Assembly (NCBI GenBank): GCA_017453865.1
Contig: JAFTEC010000137.1
Location: 1 to 58,005, forward strand
Length of the DNA: 58,005 bases
Direction: 5' to 3'
Origin: Lachnospiraceae bacterium
Lineage (GTDB): Bacteria > Bacillota > Clostridia > Lachnospirales > Lachnospiraceae
Each line of letters begins with the position of its first letter. The stretch's first letter is position 1. A model generated the notes under the pieces. The model did not search any database, was not told where the DNA came from, and saw only the letters and a list, made by a program, of their open reading frames with translations. The position numbers were made by a program, and so were the translations under genes. Shown in pieces: positions 32,826-42,002 of the stretch.

Positions 32826-33863
32826 TCACAGATACCTCGCCAGATTTCTCTTTAAGTTGAATTTAAGAAATGCGAGATCACTTTCTATCCTCCCCGGCCC
32901 GGGGATAGGGTTCTTATGAAGGGCTTTGCTTAGGGCAAAGTGCCTGTATTCCTCCGACCCGGGATCCATCTCCGGCATGGAGACCGGGATCGCAAGATCC
33001 TCCCTGAATTCCGTCCTGTCCTTCTCTATGTCATAATAAAACACCAGAGGTTCCGCGCTTAAATGAGCTGTGTCAAGAAGAGCTGCAATACAGTAATCAC
33101 AGAGGTTTGAGGGATCGTAATCAAACCTCCTTGCGGAATACTTATGCCTTCTTGACGAATAGTAAAAATTCCCCAGAGAGTAGAATACCGGTTTTCCGTT
33201 AATAATTTCAAAGGGCTGGGGGCAGTGGGAATGGTGGCCGATCACCGCGCAGACAAGATCTGTTTCACAGAGCTTCCGTGCAAGCTCCGTATCACGGGGC
33301 AGCGGATATGGATTATATTCAAAGCCCCAGTGGAGCGCTGCAATTATCTTTCTTCCGGGATGCTTCACGGAATACTCCCGCAGGGTATCAAGGATCACCG
33401 TTTCCTTCCGGGGAGCACATCCGGATTTATGTAAACCTGCGTAGACCGTTTCCTCAATATCCCATCCGAAGCTGAAGACAGCAATGCTCTCCTCTCCTTC
33501 GCAGAATACCATAGGTTCAAGGGCTTCCCCAAGGCTGATCCCCGCCCCGGAGTGCTTTATATTAAGCTTATCAAGCTCATTAAGCGTATCATTAAGTCCC
33601 TTAACGCAATAGTCCATCATATGGTTATTTGCCAAAGTCACTCCGGAAACCCCGAGAGCAGCAAGAGCCTCCCCGCACTTTCCCCTTTGCGGCAGGTGTT
33701 TTCCCCTCTTTCTTATCTCCCTACCGCTTCCATCTGTAATCGGTCCCTCCAGGTTCAATATGACCTTAGCGTCCTTTTCGCGGGCAAATTCACCGATGGA
33801 AAGGATATCCTCCGCCACAAAGTCAAAATCGTATGAAAAATCCCCGAAGAATAAAAGCTTCAT
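32826..33863 (-). CDS. CapA-family metallophosphatase-like protein
   Basis: This 345-residue protein belongs to the CapA/PgsA (poly-gamma-glutamate) family, a calcineurin-like fold. Metal-site motifs are visible: FFGDFS at the start, NLEGPIT, LANNHMMDY, ALHWGFEY and GHHSHCPQP, then VFYSLGNF. There is no signal peptide or membrane helix, unlike classical PgsA, so it may act inside the cell. Family members take part in polyglutamate capsule assembly, but their activity is poorly defined. It is the last gene of the right-hand operon and overlaps a GT2 gene by four bases. Confidence 0.88.
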   Translation of the reverse strand: MKLLFFGDFSYDFDFVAEDILSIGEFAREKDAKVILNLEGPITDGSGREIRKRGKHLPQRGKCGEALAALGVSGVTLANNHMMDYCVKGLNDTLNELDKLNIKHSGAGISLGEALEPMVFCEGEESIAVFSFGWDIEETVYAGLHKSGCAPRKETVILDTLREYSVKHPGRKIIAALHWGFEYNPYPLPRDTELARKLCETDLVCAVIGHHSHCPQPFEIINGKPVFYSLGNFYYSSRRHKYSARRFDYDPSNLCDYCIAALLDTAHLSAEPLVFYYDIEKDRTEFREDLAIPVSMPEMDPGSEEYRHFALSKALHKNPIPGPGRIESDLAFLKFNLKRNLARYL

Positions 33864-34792
33864 AGTAGGCCTCTCCTGTTCCCTTTCAGCTTCCGAAGCC
33901 TGTATCCTGCCTGGACGAAGAACTGAGACGGGGAAGTAAAGAATGCCCGGACATACTTAAAAACTGCCTTAAGCTTCAACGCCGGATCCTTCTCCTCATT
34001 CGCTCCCTCATTTAAATAATGGGCCTCGTGAAAGACCACATTAAACTTTGCGTCCCTTATTCTGTCTATGTCATCCTTATATTTTTCGTAGATAAGCCGG
34101 TGCCCCTTTAAGCAGCTCTTCCACTTATGGGAAACCTGTCCGGTTCCCCTGCTCTTATGGTATTTGTAAAGGCACTTATCACTTCCCGCAGTCTTATAGC
34201 TTTTTGAGATCCGGATCCACATCTCGTAGTCCTGCCTCGCCGGAAAGCTTTCGTCAAACATCCCCACTTTATCAAAGACAGCTCTTGGTATCACCGCCTG
34301 GGTGGTGGAGCCTATGCCGTCATCCTTAAGCAGGTCTTCGTAGGTGGCATTTTTTACCGATTTAAACTCCGTGACTCTCGGCGGGTCAAAGGCTTCGTTT
34401 ATAAGATATCCCCTGCTGTAGCATAAGCCCACCTCCGGATCCTCTTCCAGCATTGGGATCTGGATCTCAAGCTTCTCGGGGAGCCATTCGTCGTCATCAT
34501 CTAGGAAAGCCACATACTTTCCCCTTGCATGCCCGATACCCGTATTTCTCGCTCTCTGGCCGCCGTGTCCGTTTTCGGTCTTTATCACGCTTACAAGGTC
34601 TGAGCCCTCAGCCAGCTCCGAAAGTCCCCGTGAATAGCTTTCCGCCCCCTCTCCCCTGTTATCGTCTATGATAAATACCTCTATGGGTGAATAGGTCTGG
34701 GCGAGCACGCTTTGAAGAGCGCGTTCCACTGTTTCTTTATTTCTTTTGTAGCTGGTGATCACACAGGTCACCAGAGGCCTGTTATTCTCCAT
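33860..34792 (-). CDS. GT2 family glycosyltransferase
   Basis: This 310-residue protein is a GT-A enzyme that adds a sugar from a nucleotide donor in the cytosol. VTCVITSYKR, FIIDDNRGEG, ARNTGI and the metal motif FLDDDDEWLP are present. There are no membrane helices. It overlaps CapA by four bases. Specificity is unknown. Confidence 0.9.
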   Translation of the reverse strand: MENNRPLVTCVITSYKRNKETVERALQSVLAQTYSPIEVFIIDDNRGEGAESYSRGLSELAEGSDLVSVIKTENGHGGQRARNTGIGHARGKYVAFLDDDDEWLPEKLEIQIPMLEEDPEVGLCYSRGYLINEAFDPPRVTEFKSVKNATYEDLLKDDGIGSTTQAVIPRAVFDKVGMFDESFPARQDYEMWIRISKSYKTAGSDKCLYKYHKSRGTGQVSHKWKSCLKGHRLIYEKYKDDIDRIRDAKFNVVFHEAHYLNEGANEEKDPALKLKAVFKYVRAFFTSPSQFFVQAGYRLRKLKGNRRGLL

Positions 34793-34836
34793 TCCGCCTC
34801 CAGGAAGTCCTTATTTATGCATAGCTCCTAACGCTG

Positions 34837-36249
34837 TTACTTCAGTTTGAAACCGTATTTTTTGCACATAGTGATGAATATACCGAGAAATACAGTACCG
34901 CTTATCAGTATAATTATCCATCTAAGGATCGTATATGGGTACAAAAGCTGAATTACCATTCCCAGTATGGTCATTATGATTAAGACAGCAAAAGAAAAGG
35001 AATTGTCATAAACCTCGGTAAACCCGTATTTTCTGCTTATAACAAAGTGAATCAGGAGTAGCAGCACAAAGCCTGCGAGAGTCGTATAAGCTGCCGCCTG
35101 AAAACCGAAGATGGGTATGAAAATAAGGTTGGCGATAATATTAAAACCGGCGGCAATAAGGGTTCCCACGGATACGACCCCTGTTTTCTTATTATACTGC
35201 TCCACATTCACATAATTTGTATAAGCAAATTTATACCCGTATCCCAGCATAACCGGAGGTACGATGTACTGGGCACCCTCGTACTTCCTTCCTCCCAGTA
35301 TCATTATTATCTCAGGCGCCAGTAATATGGACGCGATAACTATAAGGGAAAAAGCAGCCATATAATACCGGTTTACTTTTTTTATCGTATCCCTGTCCCC
35401 CGCATGAAGCTTCTCAAAAAGCCATGGCACCATGGCCTGATTAAAGCTGGTCATAAGAGTGGAAACCACCAAGCCGCCGTGATAGGCGAGAGAGTAGATC
35501 CCGTTGGCTTCTTTACCCACCATCCTGGTTATCATTACCTTATCAGAGGACCCTAAGATAATATTTGAAAGAAGATGGGGGATAATCGGGGCGCTGTATG
35601 CTGCGGCATATTTCCAGGCCGAGAGATCAATTATCCTTCTCCCCCTGTACATCACATACAGGAAGACAATCAGGTAAAATACCGTATTTGTGATCTCGGC
35701 TCCCATTATTCTTCCAAAGAGCTTATTCTGAAAATAAAATGCCCCGAGGACGGCAAGGAATGTGGAAGCTATGGAAATAAAGATTGACAGGATAACCTGT
35801 AATTTGTATTTCTGCTGTATCCTGTGCTTTGCCTGTATCATGTCAAAGGAAGGAGCCACCAGAAGCTCTATGAACATGACATGGATATAGATCGGGTCGA
35901 TGCTGAGCAGCTCCGAGAAAAACCCCATAAACAGGACAACCACGGCATAAAACGCAGCAGTTGTCAGGGTTCCCAGAAATGTTATGGATGAAATATATCC
36001 GTCAAAATCATCTTCATAATCAAATTTTGCCCTGGGGACGGAGGACTGGAGATGAAGTGTACAGACTACTGCACAGATCGACAGCCAAACGGCAAAATTA
36101 CTGTAGGAGCCGAAATCCGATTTCGTAAGAAGCCGGGCAAATATGGGGGTAGTTATAAAGCCAATCCCTTTCCGCAAAAAAGAACTGGCAGTATACCAAA
36201 CCCCGGCCTTCAGAGCCTTTTTATTTACGCTGTCTTTTTTTCCACTCAC
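34837..36249 (-). CDS. Wzx-like polysaccharide flippase
   Basis: This 470-residue membrane protein has about 12-14 helices and belongs to the MOP superfamily of lipid-linked repeat-unit flippases. Features include GVWYTASSFLRKGIGFITTPIFARLL at the N-terminus, typical for Wzx. It would move the undecaprenyl-linked repeat across the membrane. The start codon is GTG. No Wzy polymerase with a clear signature is seen in the window. Confidence 0.9.
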   Translation of the reverse strand: MSGKKDSVNKKALKAGVWYTASSFLRKGIGFITTPIFARLLTKSDFGSYSNFAVWLSICAVVCTLHLQSSVPRAKFDYEDDFDGYISSITFLGTLTTAAFYAVVVLFMGFFSELLSIDPIYIHVMFIELLVAPSFDMIQAKHRIQQKYKLQVILSIFISIASTFLAVLGAFYFQNKLFGRIMGAEITNTVFYLIVFLYVMYRGRRIIDLSAWKYAAAYSAPIIPHLLSNIILGSSDKVMITRMVGKEANGIYSLAYHGGLVVSTLMTSFNQAMVPWLFEKLHAGDRDTIKKVNRYYMAAFSLIVIASILLAPEIIMILGGRKYEGAQYIVPPVMLGYGYKFAYTNYVNVEQYNKKTGVVSVGTLIAAGFNIIANLIFIPIFGFQAAAYTTLAGFVLLLLIHFVISRKYGFTEVYDNSFSFAVLIIMTILGMVIQLLYPYTILRWIIILISGTVFLGIFITMCKKYGFKLK

Positions 36250-36301
36250 CTTTACTCTTCACTACCGGATTGTGATCCGGAGACCAAAAGCCACATTTTG
36301 A

Positions 36302-37099
36302 TCAAAACGGGTCCCTCATCTTTAATTCATACCACTTATCGGAAAGGGTCAGTTTATAATCCCTCAGCTTATGTTTCCAGGCGGGAACCTTCTGATCCTC
36401 CTCGTAGCGCCTTAGCCCTGCCTCCGTAAAGCGCCAGGTCATCCCTTCCTTAATGAGATCCTTGCAAGGCGGACAGGTTCCGCAGGGTTCGCCGTCAACG
36501 GGCCAGTAACAGAACCAGGTTTTTCTTACGGAGTCCTCAAAGCCAAGCCTCTTCATTTCCTCCATCTCCTCTTCCTTTGTCCTCATAAAGGAAGGGGGGA
36601 GATAAATATTCTCGAAAAGAGTAAAAAGGTTTTTCTCCGTTTTTTCCGGATCGAGATAATAGTACTCCATATCCTTATCGGCAGCCCTCTCGACGCCGCC
36701 GCTGTTACGTACGGCCATATTGCCCCTTCCGAAGGGGGTATAGACAAGGGAAACAAAGAGCCCCCGGATCCCCTCCTGCTTCGCGAATCTCGCGATAAAC
36801 CCGTACTGCTTCCCGAAGCCCGCGGTCTTAAACATATAGCGGTAGGCCTTTTGTATTTCCTTATCCGGCTCTATTTCATAGGTTGGCTTCGTGATAAGCT
36901 CCCTTATATTCGCCCTTGTATCGGGATTCTTCCTTATGTCGGTAATGATCTCCCTTATGGCCTTAAGCTCGCAGCCCTCCGAAGGCCTGTTATCCTTCAG
37001 ATAATAGGGCTGTATCTCCACAGGGAATTTCGAAAAATACATCATCGTGTAGGAGGAATCAAGACCTCCGGTAAATAATACGTTTATTCTTTCAAGCAT
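36302..37099 (-). CDS. QueC-like PP-loop ATPase, copy 2
   Basis: The ATG at 37099 behind GGGAG gives 265 residues and aligns exactly with copy 1 at 27486; the frame is open to a GTG at 37144. The PP-loop TGGLDSS is near residue 9. The zinc motif C-x8-CGTCPPC near 205-220 matches copy 1, as does the following GMTWRFTEAGLRRY. The middle part differs from copy 1, suggesting a different substrate. It lies between a UDP-HexNAc dehydrogenase and the flippase, so a uronic acid carboxylate is a plausible substrate (inference). Confidence 0.85.
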   Translation of the reverse strand: MLERINVLFTGGLDSSYTMMYFSKFPVEIQPYYLKDNRPSEGCELKAIREIITDIRKNPDTRANIRELITKPTYEIEPDKEIQKAYRYMFKTAGFGKQYGFIARFAKQEGIRGLFVSLVYTPFGRGNMAVRNSGGVERAADKDMEYYYLDPEKTEKNLFTLFENIYLPPSFMRTKEEEMEEMKRLGFEDSVRKTWFCYWPVDGEPCGTCPPCKDLIKEGMTWRFTEAGLRRYEEDQKVPAWKHKLRDYKLTLSDKWYELKMRDPF

Positions 37100-37140
37100 T
37101 TCTGTTATTCTCCCAAATTGCTGTTTCGATAAAGATCCTT

Positions 37141-38454
37141 TCACAGCCTCCAGTAAATATATCCCTTTTCCTCGTATTCCTTCCTGTCAAGAAGTCCCTT
37201 GACGTCCGAAAGCACCCTTACCCTGTTTTCGCGGTAAAGCTTTGAGAAATCGTTTTCCTTTAGATTTTTGAAGCTGTCATGGCCCACGGCGAGTATCACC
37301 GCATCCATGTTTTTTATATCCCTGATGTCGATGAAATCAATGCCGTAGAGTGCCTTCGCCTCCGCGCTGTCCGCCTCCGGATCCGTGATCACAGGCTCGA
37401 TACCGTACTCCCTGAGCTCCCTCACGATATCTATGACCTTGGTATTTCTGGTATCGGGACAGTTTTCCTTAAAGGTAAAGCCGAGGATCGCAACATGGGC
37501 GCCTCTTACGGGGATATCCGCTTTAATAAGATTCTTAACCAGGCTTTCAGCCACGTACTTACCCATATCGTCATTGATCCTGCGTCCTGATAAAATGATC
37601 TGGCTATGATAGCCAAGCTCCTCCGCCTTATAGGTTAAATAATATGGGTCTATCCCTATGCAGTGGCCTCCCACAAGCCCGGGCCGGAAATTAAGGAAAT
37701 TCCATTTTGTTCCCGCTGCTTTCAGTACCGACTGGGTATCTATCCCCATCCTGTTAAATATCATTGAAAGCTCGTTCATAAAGGCGATATTTATGTCTCT
37801 CTGGCTGTTCTCTATGACCTTTGCGGCCTCTGCAACCTTTATGCTTTCCGCCCTGTATACCCCGGCCTTCACCACGAGGCTGTATGTGGCGGCTATCTCT
37901 TCAAGACTCTCCTCATCCATTCCCGACACGATCTTTGTGATGGTTTCAAGCCTGTGGACCTTGTCTCCGGGATTTATCCTCTCCGGTGAATAGCCGATCT
38001 TAAAATCAGTTCCGCATTTTAAGCCGGATTCTTTTTCCAGTATTGGAACGCAGATATCCTCGGTTACTCCGGGATAGACCGTGGATTCATAGACCACTAT
38101 GCTTCCCTTTTGAAGGTTTCTGCCTACGATGTGGCTTGCCCCCTCAACCGGAGAAAGATCCGGAGTGTGGTCGGGCTTTACCGGCGTCGGGACCGCCACG
38201 ATTATGAATGCCGCTTCCCTGATCCTCGTTTCATCTGAAGAAAAATCTACGGAGCTTTTCTTTATCCCCTCGTCCCCCACCTCATTCGTGGGATCCTTGC
38301 CGGCCTTGTATTTCTCAATCTTTTCCTTATTGATGTCAAAGCCGATGGTCTGCACCTTCTCCGAAAACGCCACGGCTATCGGCATTCCCACGTAGCCCAG
38401 ACCCACAAGGGCAAGCTTCGTGTTTTTGCTTATAAGATCGTTATATATTGACAT
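37141..38454 (-). CDS. UDP-HexNAc 6-dehydrogenase (WbpO/TviB type)
   Basis: This 437-residue enzyme oxidises C6 of a UDP-sugar to a uronic acid with NAD. It has the NAD motif [16 protein letters not shown], the subfamily marker [11 protein letters not shown] and the catalytic Cys in [12 protein letters not shown]. The marker points to UDP-GlcNAc/GalNAc dehydrogenases of Vi-antigen type rather than UDP-glucose dehydrogenase. With the epimerase at 19691 it could give UDP-GalNAcA. Confidence 0.92.
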   Translation of the reverse strand: MSIYNDLISKNTKLALVGLGYVGMPIAVAFSEKVQTIGFDINKEKIEKYKAGKDPTNEVGDEGIKKSSVDFSSDETRIREAAFIIVAVPTPVKPDHTPDLSPVEGASHIVGRNLQKGSIVVYESTVYPGVTEDICVPILEKESGLKCGTDFKIGYSPERINPGDKVHRLETITKIVSGMDEESLEEIAATYSLVVKAGVYRAESIKVAEAAKVIENSQRDINIAFMNELSMIFNRMGIDTQSVLKAAGTKWNFLNFRPGLVGGHCIGIDPYYLTYKAEELGYHSQIILSGRRINDDMGKYVAESLVKNLIKADIPVRGAHVAILGFTFKENCPDTRNTKVIDIVRELREYGIEPVITDPEADSAEAKALYGIDFIDIRDIKNMDAVILAVGHDSFKNLKENDFSKLYRENRVRVLSDVKGLLDRKEYEEKGYIYWRL

Positions 38455-38505
38455 GAATATCTCCTTTATAGTGGACTACCCTCATATGCCCCAAAGGCGG
38501 AAGGC

Positions 38506-39555
38506 TTAAACATACTTTTTCACTACCAGGTCTCTTAAAAAGAACTCCCCTCTCTTCAAGGCGAAGAGAAGAGAGATATTTCTCTTCTTCAGGAGCTTTA
38601 ACTGAACCCTTTGATAAAGACCCATGCTGCCGGGATCCACCTTTTCGATAATGTCTGAATAGGGTTCGCTCACAAGGATCTTTAGAAAATCGTTTTCCTT
38701 TTCTCTCTCCGGCGCTTTATTCTTCTTATTCAGAAAAAATAACTCCAGATATTCTCCCAGCATCACCTTATAATACTTCTGCCTCACAGCCTCCGCAAAC
38801 TCCTCCGGCTTATGATATTTTTCCACAAAATCCCCATAAGCTCCAAGGGTTTTTTCCATTATGGAAACAATATCCTGGTTGTAGCGGTGGCTTACGGAAA
38901 CATCCGATATCCTGTAATGGTACCCCAGATACTTTAGATATGAAAATGACCGGCAGTGCTCAAAAACAGAGAGCATAAAAACCGTATCCTGTCCCTTAAT
39001 GAGCCCCTCCGTATACCTTAAGCCGTTATCCCTGATTATATCGTGTTTGATAAGCTTTCCCCAGGGTGCCCCCACCTCCACGCTTCCCAGAGCCGGATTC
39101 CCTTTAAGCACCGAGAGCTCCAGAGTATCCTTCCTCCAGAGATCTGTGACAGGTTTATCAAGCACCCGGCGGATCTCCCTGTTGGTATAGCTGGTGGCAT
39201 AGCCGAAGAAAAGGATGTCCGTACGTCTCCTCTGCATCGCCTCATATACGATATGAAGGCAGTCATTGGAAACAAAATCATCCCCATCCACGAACATGAT
39301 ATAGTCCCCCCTTGCCCTGGAGAGACCGGTGTTTCTCGCAACGCTGGTTCCAGAGTTTTCCTGCTTTATGTAAACCAATTTGTTATGAAGACCGGCAAAT
39401 TCCTCAATAACACTTTCACAGCCGTTTGTAGAGCCGTCATTTACCGCAATGACTTCATAGTCCTTAAATTTCTGCCGGCAGAGAAGACTGTTCAGACACT
39501 CTCTTAAATATTCGGCCTTTGTATTATATACGGGAATTATTACCGATATCTTCAT
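38506..39555 (-). CDS. GT2 family glycosyltransferase
   Basis: This 349-residue protein shows ISVIIPVYNT, VNDGSTNG, ARNTGLSRARG and the metal motif FVDGDDFV, so it is a GT-A enzyme with the donor site intact. The C-terminal 120 residues are basic and may associate with the membrane. It follows the acyl carrier protein gene by six bases. Sugar specificity is unknown. Confidence 0.9.
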   Translation of the reverse strand: MKISVIIPVYNTKAEYLRECLNSLLCRQKFKDYEVIAVNDGSTNGCESVIEEFAGLHNKLVYIKQENSGTSVARNTGLSRARGDYIMFVDGDDFVSNDCLHIVYEAMQRRRTDILFFGYATSYTNREIRRVLDKPVTDLWRKDTLELSVLKGNPALGSVEVGAPWGKLIKHDIIRDNGLRYTEGLIKGQDTVFMLSVFEHCRSFSYLKYLGYHYRISDVSVSHRYNQDIVSIMEKTLGAYGDFVEKYHKPEEFAEAVRQKYYKVMLGEYLELFFLNKKNKAPEREKENDFLKILVSEPYSDIIEKVDPGSMGLYQRVQLKLLKKRNISLLFALKRGEFFLRDLVVKKYV

Positions 39556-39561
39556 ACCGCC

Positions 39562-39810
39562 TCATGCAGCTCCGGATTCCTGAAGAATTATGTCAACCAT
39601 TTCTCCCACATCCTTCATTGTAGTGACCTTTCCCATAGGGACTTTGATCGAAAACTCCTTCTCCACCGCAACTATTAGATTAATATGCTCGAAGGAATCC
39701 CAGTCCTCAATATCCTTTGATGTGGTTGTTTCCGACAGCTCTATGGTATCGTCATCAAAAACGTTTCTGAAGACCTCTGTAAGTCTCTCAAATACTTCTT
39801 CTCTTGTCAT
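39562..39810 (-). CDS. Acyl carrier protein
   Basis: This 82-residue acidic, helical protein has the phosphopantetheine site DSF with S39, in the context DWDSFEHINLI. It carries an acyl group as a thioester. In this place it would serve the FkbH enzyme, reductase, dehydratase and MBOAT transferase encoded just upstream rather than bulk fatty acid synthesis. RBS is GGAGG. No phosphopantetheinyl transferase is in the window. Confidence 0.93.
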   Translation of the reverse strand: MTREEVFERLTEVFRNVFDDDTIELSETTTSKDIEDWDSFEHINLIVAVEKEFSIKVPMGKVTTMKDVGEMVDIILQESGAA

Positions 39811-39899
39811 ATCCTTTTCCTCCGTTCTCCCGGAAATATGCTTTAATTCAGCTATTCAGACCCCCATACCGCACCTTCGCAAAAAATCATTTAATCATT

Positions 39900-40637
39900 T
39901 TATCTCACTCCACCGGTTACCGCAATATTCTGTCCCGTAACAGCCTCTGCGGCATCAGACAAAAGATAGCTGATAACCGGGATAACATCTCCTATGGCAA
40001 TATTCCTTCCGAGCGGATTTATCTCCGCATTTTCCTTCAGCACCACCTCTTTCTTCAGGGTACCGTCATGAAATCTGGTATCCATCATATCCGGTGAAAT
40101 CCCGTTCACGGTGATCCCCTTTGATGCATATTCTGAAGAAAGCGCCTTCATAAGACCGAAAAGTGCATACTTCGAAGTCACATAGGGCGACTGGTAAGCA
40201 GGTGCCCTCCCGAGAATACAGGAGGAAAGCATAAAAATGATCCGGCCGTACCTTTTTTTTGCCATAGAACCGATAAGCCCGTTCAGAAGCGCGGCTGCCG
40301 ACATAAAAGATATATCCATGCTATGCCGGAAATCCTCCGGATCTCTTTTATGAAATCTGCTTCCCGTCATTTTATCCGAAGGAAGATGAACAAAATGATC
40401 GGGGAAGACCCCTCTTTCCTTGATAATATCAAGTAGATGCCTTGGATCTTCCCTGTTAAGAAAGTCACCCTTAAGAGGGAAAAGCCGCTCACCGAAGCTC
40501 TCCTTCAGTGCAGAGAAGCTCTCATTGTCATTTCTGTAATGGGCATAGATCATAGAATAATTGTCACCTATGGAATTAATAAGCTCCACCCCTATATCGG
40601 ACGAAGCTCCCGTCACAAAAATACATCTCTCATCCAT
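39900..40637 (-). CDS. SDR oxidoreductase (FabG-like)
   Basis: This 245-residue enzyme has the NAD(P) motif TGASSDIG near residues 9-16 and the catalytic Ser/Tyr/Lys set (MLSS, YVTSK), with a FabG-like end. It would reduce or oxidise a carbonyl on the ACP-bound acyl group. It overlaps the MaoC gene by eight bases and is separated from the ACP gene by 89 bases. Confidence 0.88.
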   Translation of the reverse strand: MDERCIFVTGASSDIGVELINSIGDNYSMIYAHYRNDNESFSALKESFGERLFPLKGDFLNREDPRHLLDIIKERGVFPDHFVHLPSDKMTGSRFHKRDPEDFRHSMDISFMSAAALLNGLIGSMAKKRYGRIIFMLSSCILGRAPAYQSPYVTSKYALFGLMKALSSEYASKGITVNGISPDMMDTRFHDGTLKKEVVLKENAEINPLGRNIAIGDVIPVISYLLSDAAEAVTGQNIAVTGGVR

Positions 40638-41058
40638 TTACCAATACCTGCATCTTTCCTTTTAATACCTTCTCTCCCCTGTCATTTGTCATGGTTACCC
40701 TAAGTTCGATCCTTTGCACCGAGTCATTCATATCCGTAATCTCTCCGGTGACCGTGATGACATCATCAAGGAGCACCGGCTTTATGAATTTGCTTTCCAC
40801 GGACTGGATGAGGCTTTTCTCCCCGGGAAGATACACTCCCGCAAGAGTCGACATTAAGGATGCACTTAGCATGCCAAATACCACTCTTTCGCGGTAGCCC
40901 TTTGACTCTGCATAGCTCCTGTCATTATGAAGAGGATTGATATCTCCTGTTATCTTTCTGAACATATCGAGCTTTTCTTCGTCCAGAACCGCGTCAAAGC
41001 TTGCCTTCATACCGGGTCTCAGATCCCTGTAGCCATAGTGATTCATCCCTTTCCTCAT
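40630..41058 (-). CDS. MaoC-like hydratase/dehydratase
   Basis: This 142-residue hot-dog-fold enzyme has the (R)-hydratase motif TGDINPLHND followed by ERVVFGML. It adds or removes water at a beta-hydroxyacyl thioester. Its place between a methyltransferase and an FabG-like reductase fits a small acyl-tailoring set. It overlaps the methyltransferase gene by four bases. Met5 is an alternative start. Confidence 0.85.
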   Translation of the reverse strand: MRKGMNHYGYRDLRPGMKASFDAVLDEEKLDMFRKITGDINPLHNDRSYAESKGYRERVVFGMLSASLMSTLAGVYLPGEKSLIQSVESKFIKPVLLDDVITVTGEITDMNDSVQRIELRVTMTNDRGEKVLKGKMQVLVNG

Positions 41059-42002
41059 ACCTTTCCGGCAAGCAGTCCGACAAGAATGGAATTCTTTTTC
41101 CTTACTGCCTTTTCCAGCTTCATATCTCCCGCTGCCGCATATAATCTGTCTTTGATCTCATATCCCGCGGCCTTCACAAGCTCCTCCACCTCTTCTATGC
41201 TGTTAAAGAGATAAATATGATCTATCTCCGGAGCATTTATAGGAACGGTGACATAGAGATAAGCCTGATCGGAGCTTATGCTGTTAACGTGAGAAAGCAT
41301 CCCCAAAGGATCCTCAAGGTGCTCCAGCACCTCGGCAATAACAACAAAATCGTACTTTTCCGCAGGCTTATGATCGTAGGCATTTTTCCGAAATACCCTG
41401 CACTTCCCCATTTTATCCTTATCAAGATGCTCCTTTAGATCAGCATTTGTCTGATCAACGGATGTCTCCGATACATCGATCGCATCGTATTCAGAAAAAC
41501 CGTTTATCATTACCGACTCACAGAAATACCTACCGTGGCCGGGTCCGATCTCAAGATAGCGCTTTCCTTCCATTCCCTTCATAATATCCCGGAACCAGTG
41601 AAACATCTTTATGTGATTTGACCACAGATACCCCGAAACAGAAAGACCCACCATATACTTTGACATATATTCCTTTCTGCTGTACACCAGTCTCTCGGTT
41701 TCTTCAAAGCTCGAATACCTGTAACGGCCATGCTCCAGGAAATACATGGTCTCCTTTATCGTATCTTCTACCAGAAGCCTGTACGCATCTGCTATTTCCG
41801 TTATACTCATGCTCCGGGAGTAAAACATAAGGATATTCTCCAGCTGGGAATAATCATCCTCCGTATAGTACTTATCCATAGTATAGAGAATGCTTTCCTT
41901 CTGTCTTGGGTTTGAAGCAAATACCAGTCCGAGAAATTCCTCTGTCCTTTTATTCTTTCTTGCAGATCCGTTCACGGTCATATCACACACCACTGCAGAC
42001 AT
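41055..42002 (-). CDS. SAM-dependent methyltransferase
   Basis: This 315-residue protein has a class I SAM site, YLEIGPGHGRY, near residue 145 and FVVIAEVLEHLEDP after it. The first 130 residues are helical and family-specific. Target could be the ACP-bound acyl group or a sugar hydroxyl. It overlaps the FkbH gene by 20 bases if it starts at 42002; ATG at 41981 is an alternative, and neither has a good RBS. Confidence 0.85.
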   Translation of the reverse strand: MSAVVCDMTVNGSARKNKRTEEFLGLVFASNPRQKESILYTMDKYYTEDDYSQLENILMFYSRSMSITEIADAYRLLVEDTIKETMYFLEHGRYRYSSFEETERLVYSRKEYMSKYMVGLSVSGYLWSNHIKMFHWFRDIMKGMEGKRYLEIGPGHGRYFCESVMINGFSEYDAIDVSETSVDQTNADLKEHLDKDKMGKCRVFRKNAYDHKPAEKYDFVVIAEVLEHLEDPLGMLSHVNSISSDQAYLYVTVPINAPEIDHIYLFNSIEEVEELVKAAGYEIKDRLYAAAGDMKLEKAVRKKNSILVGLLAGKV

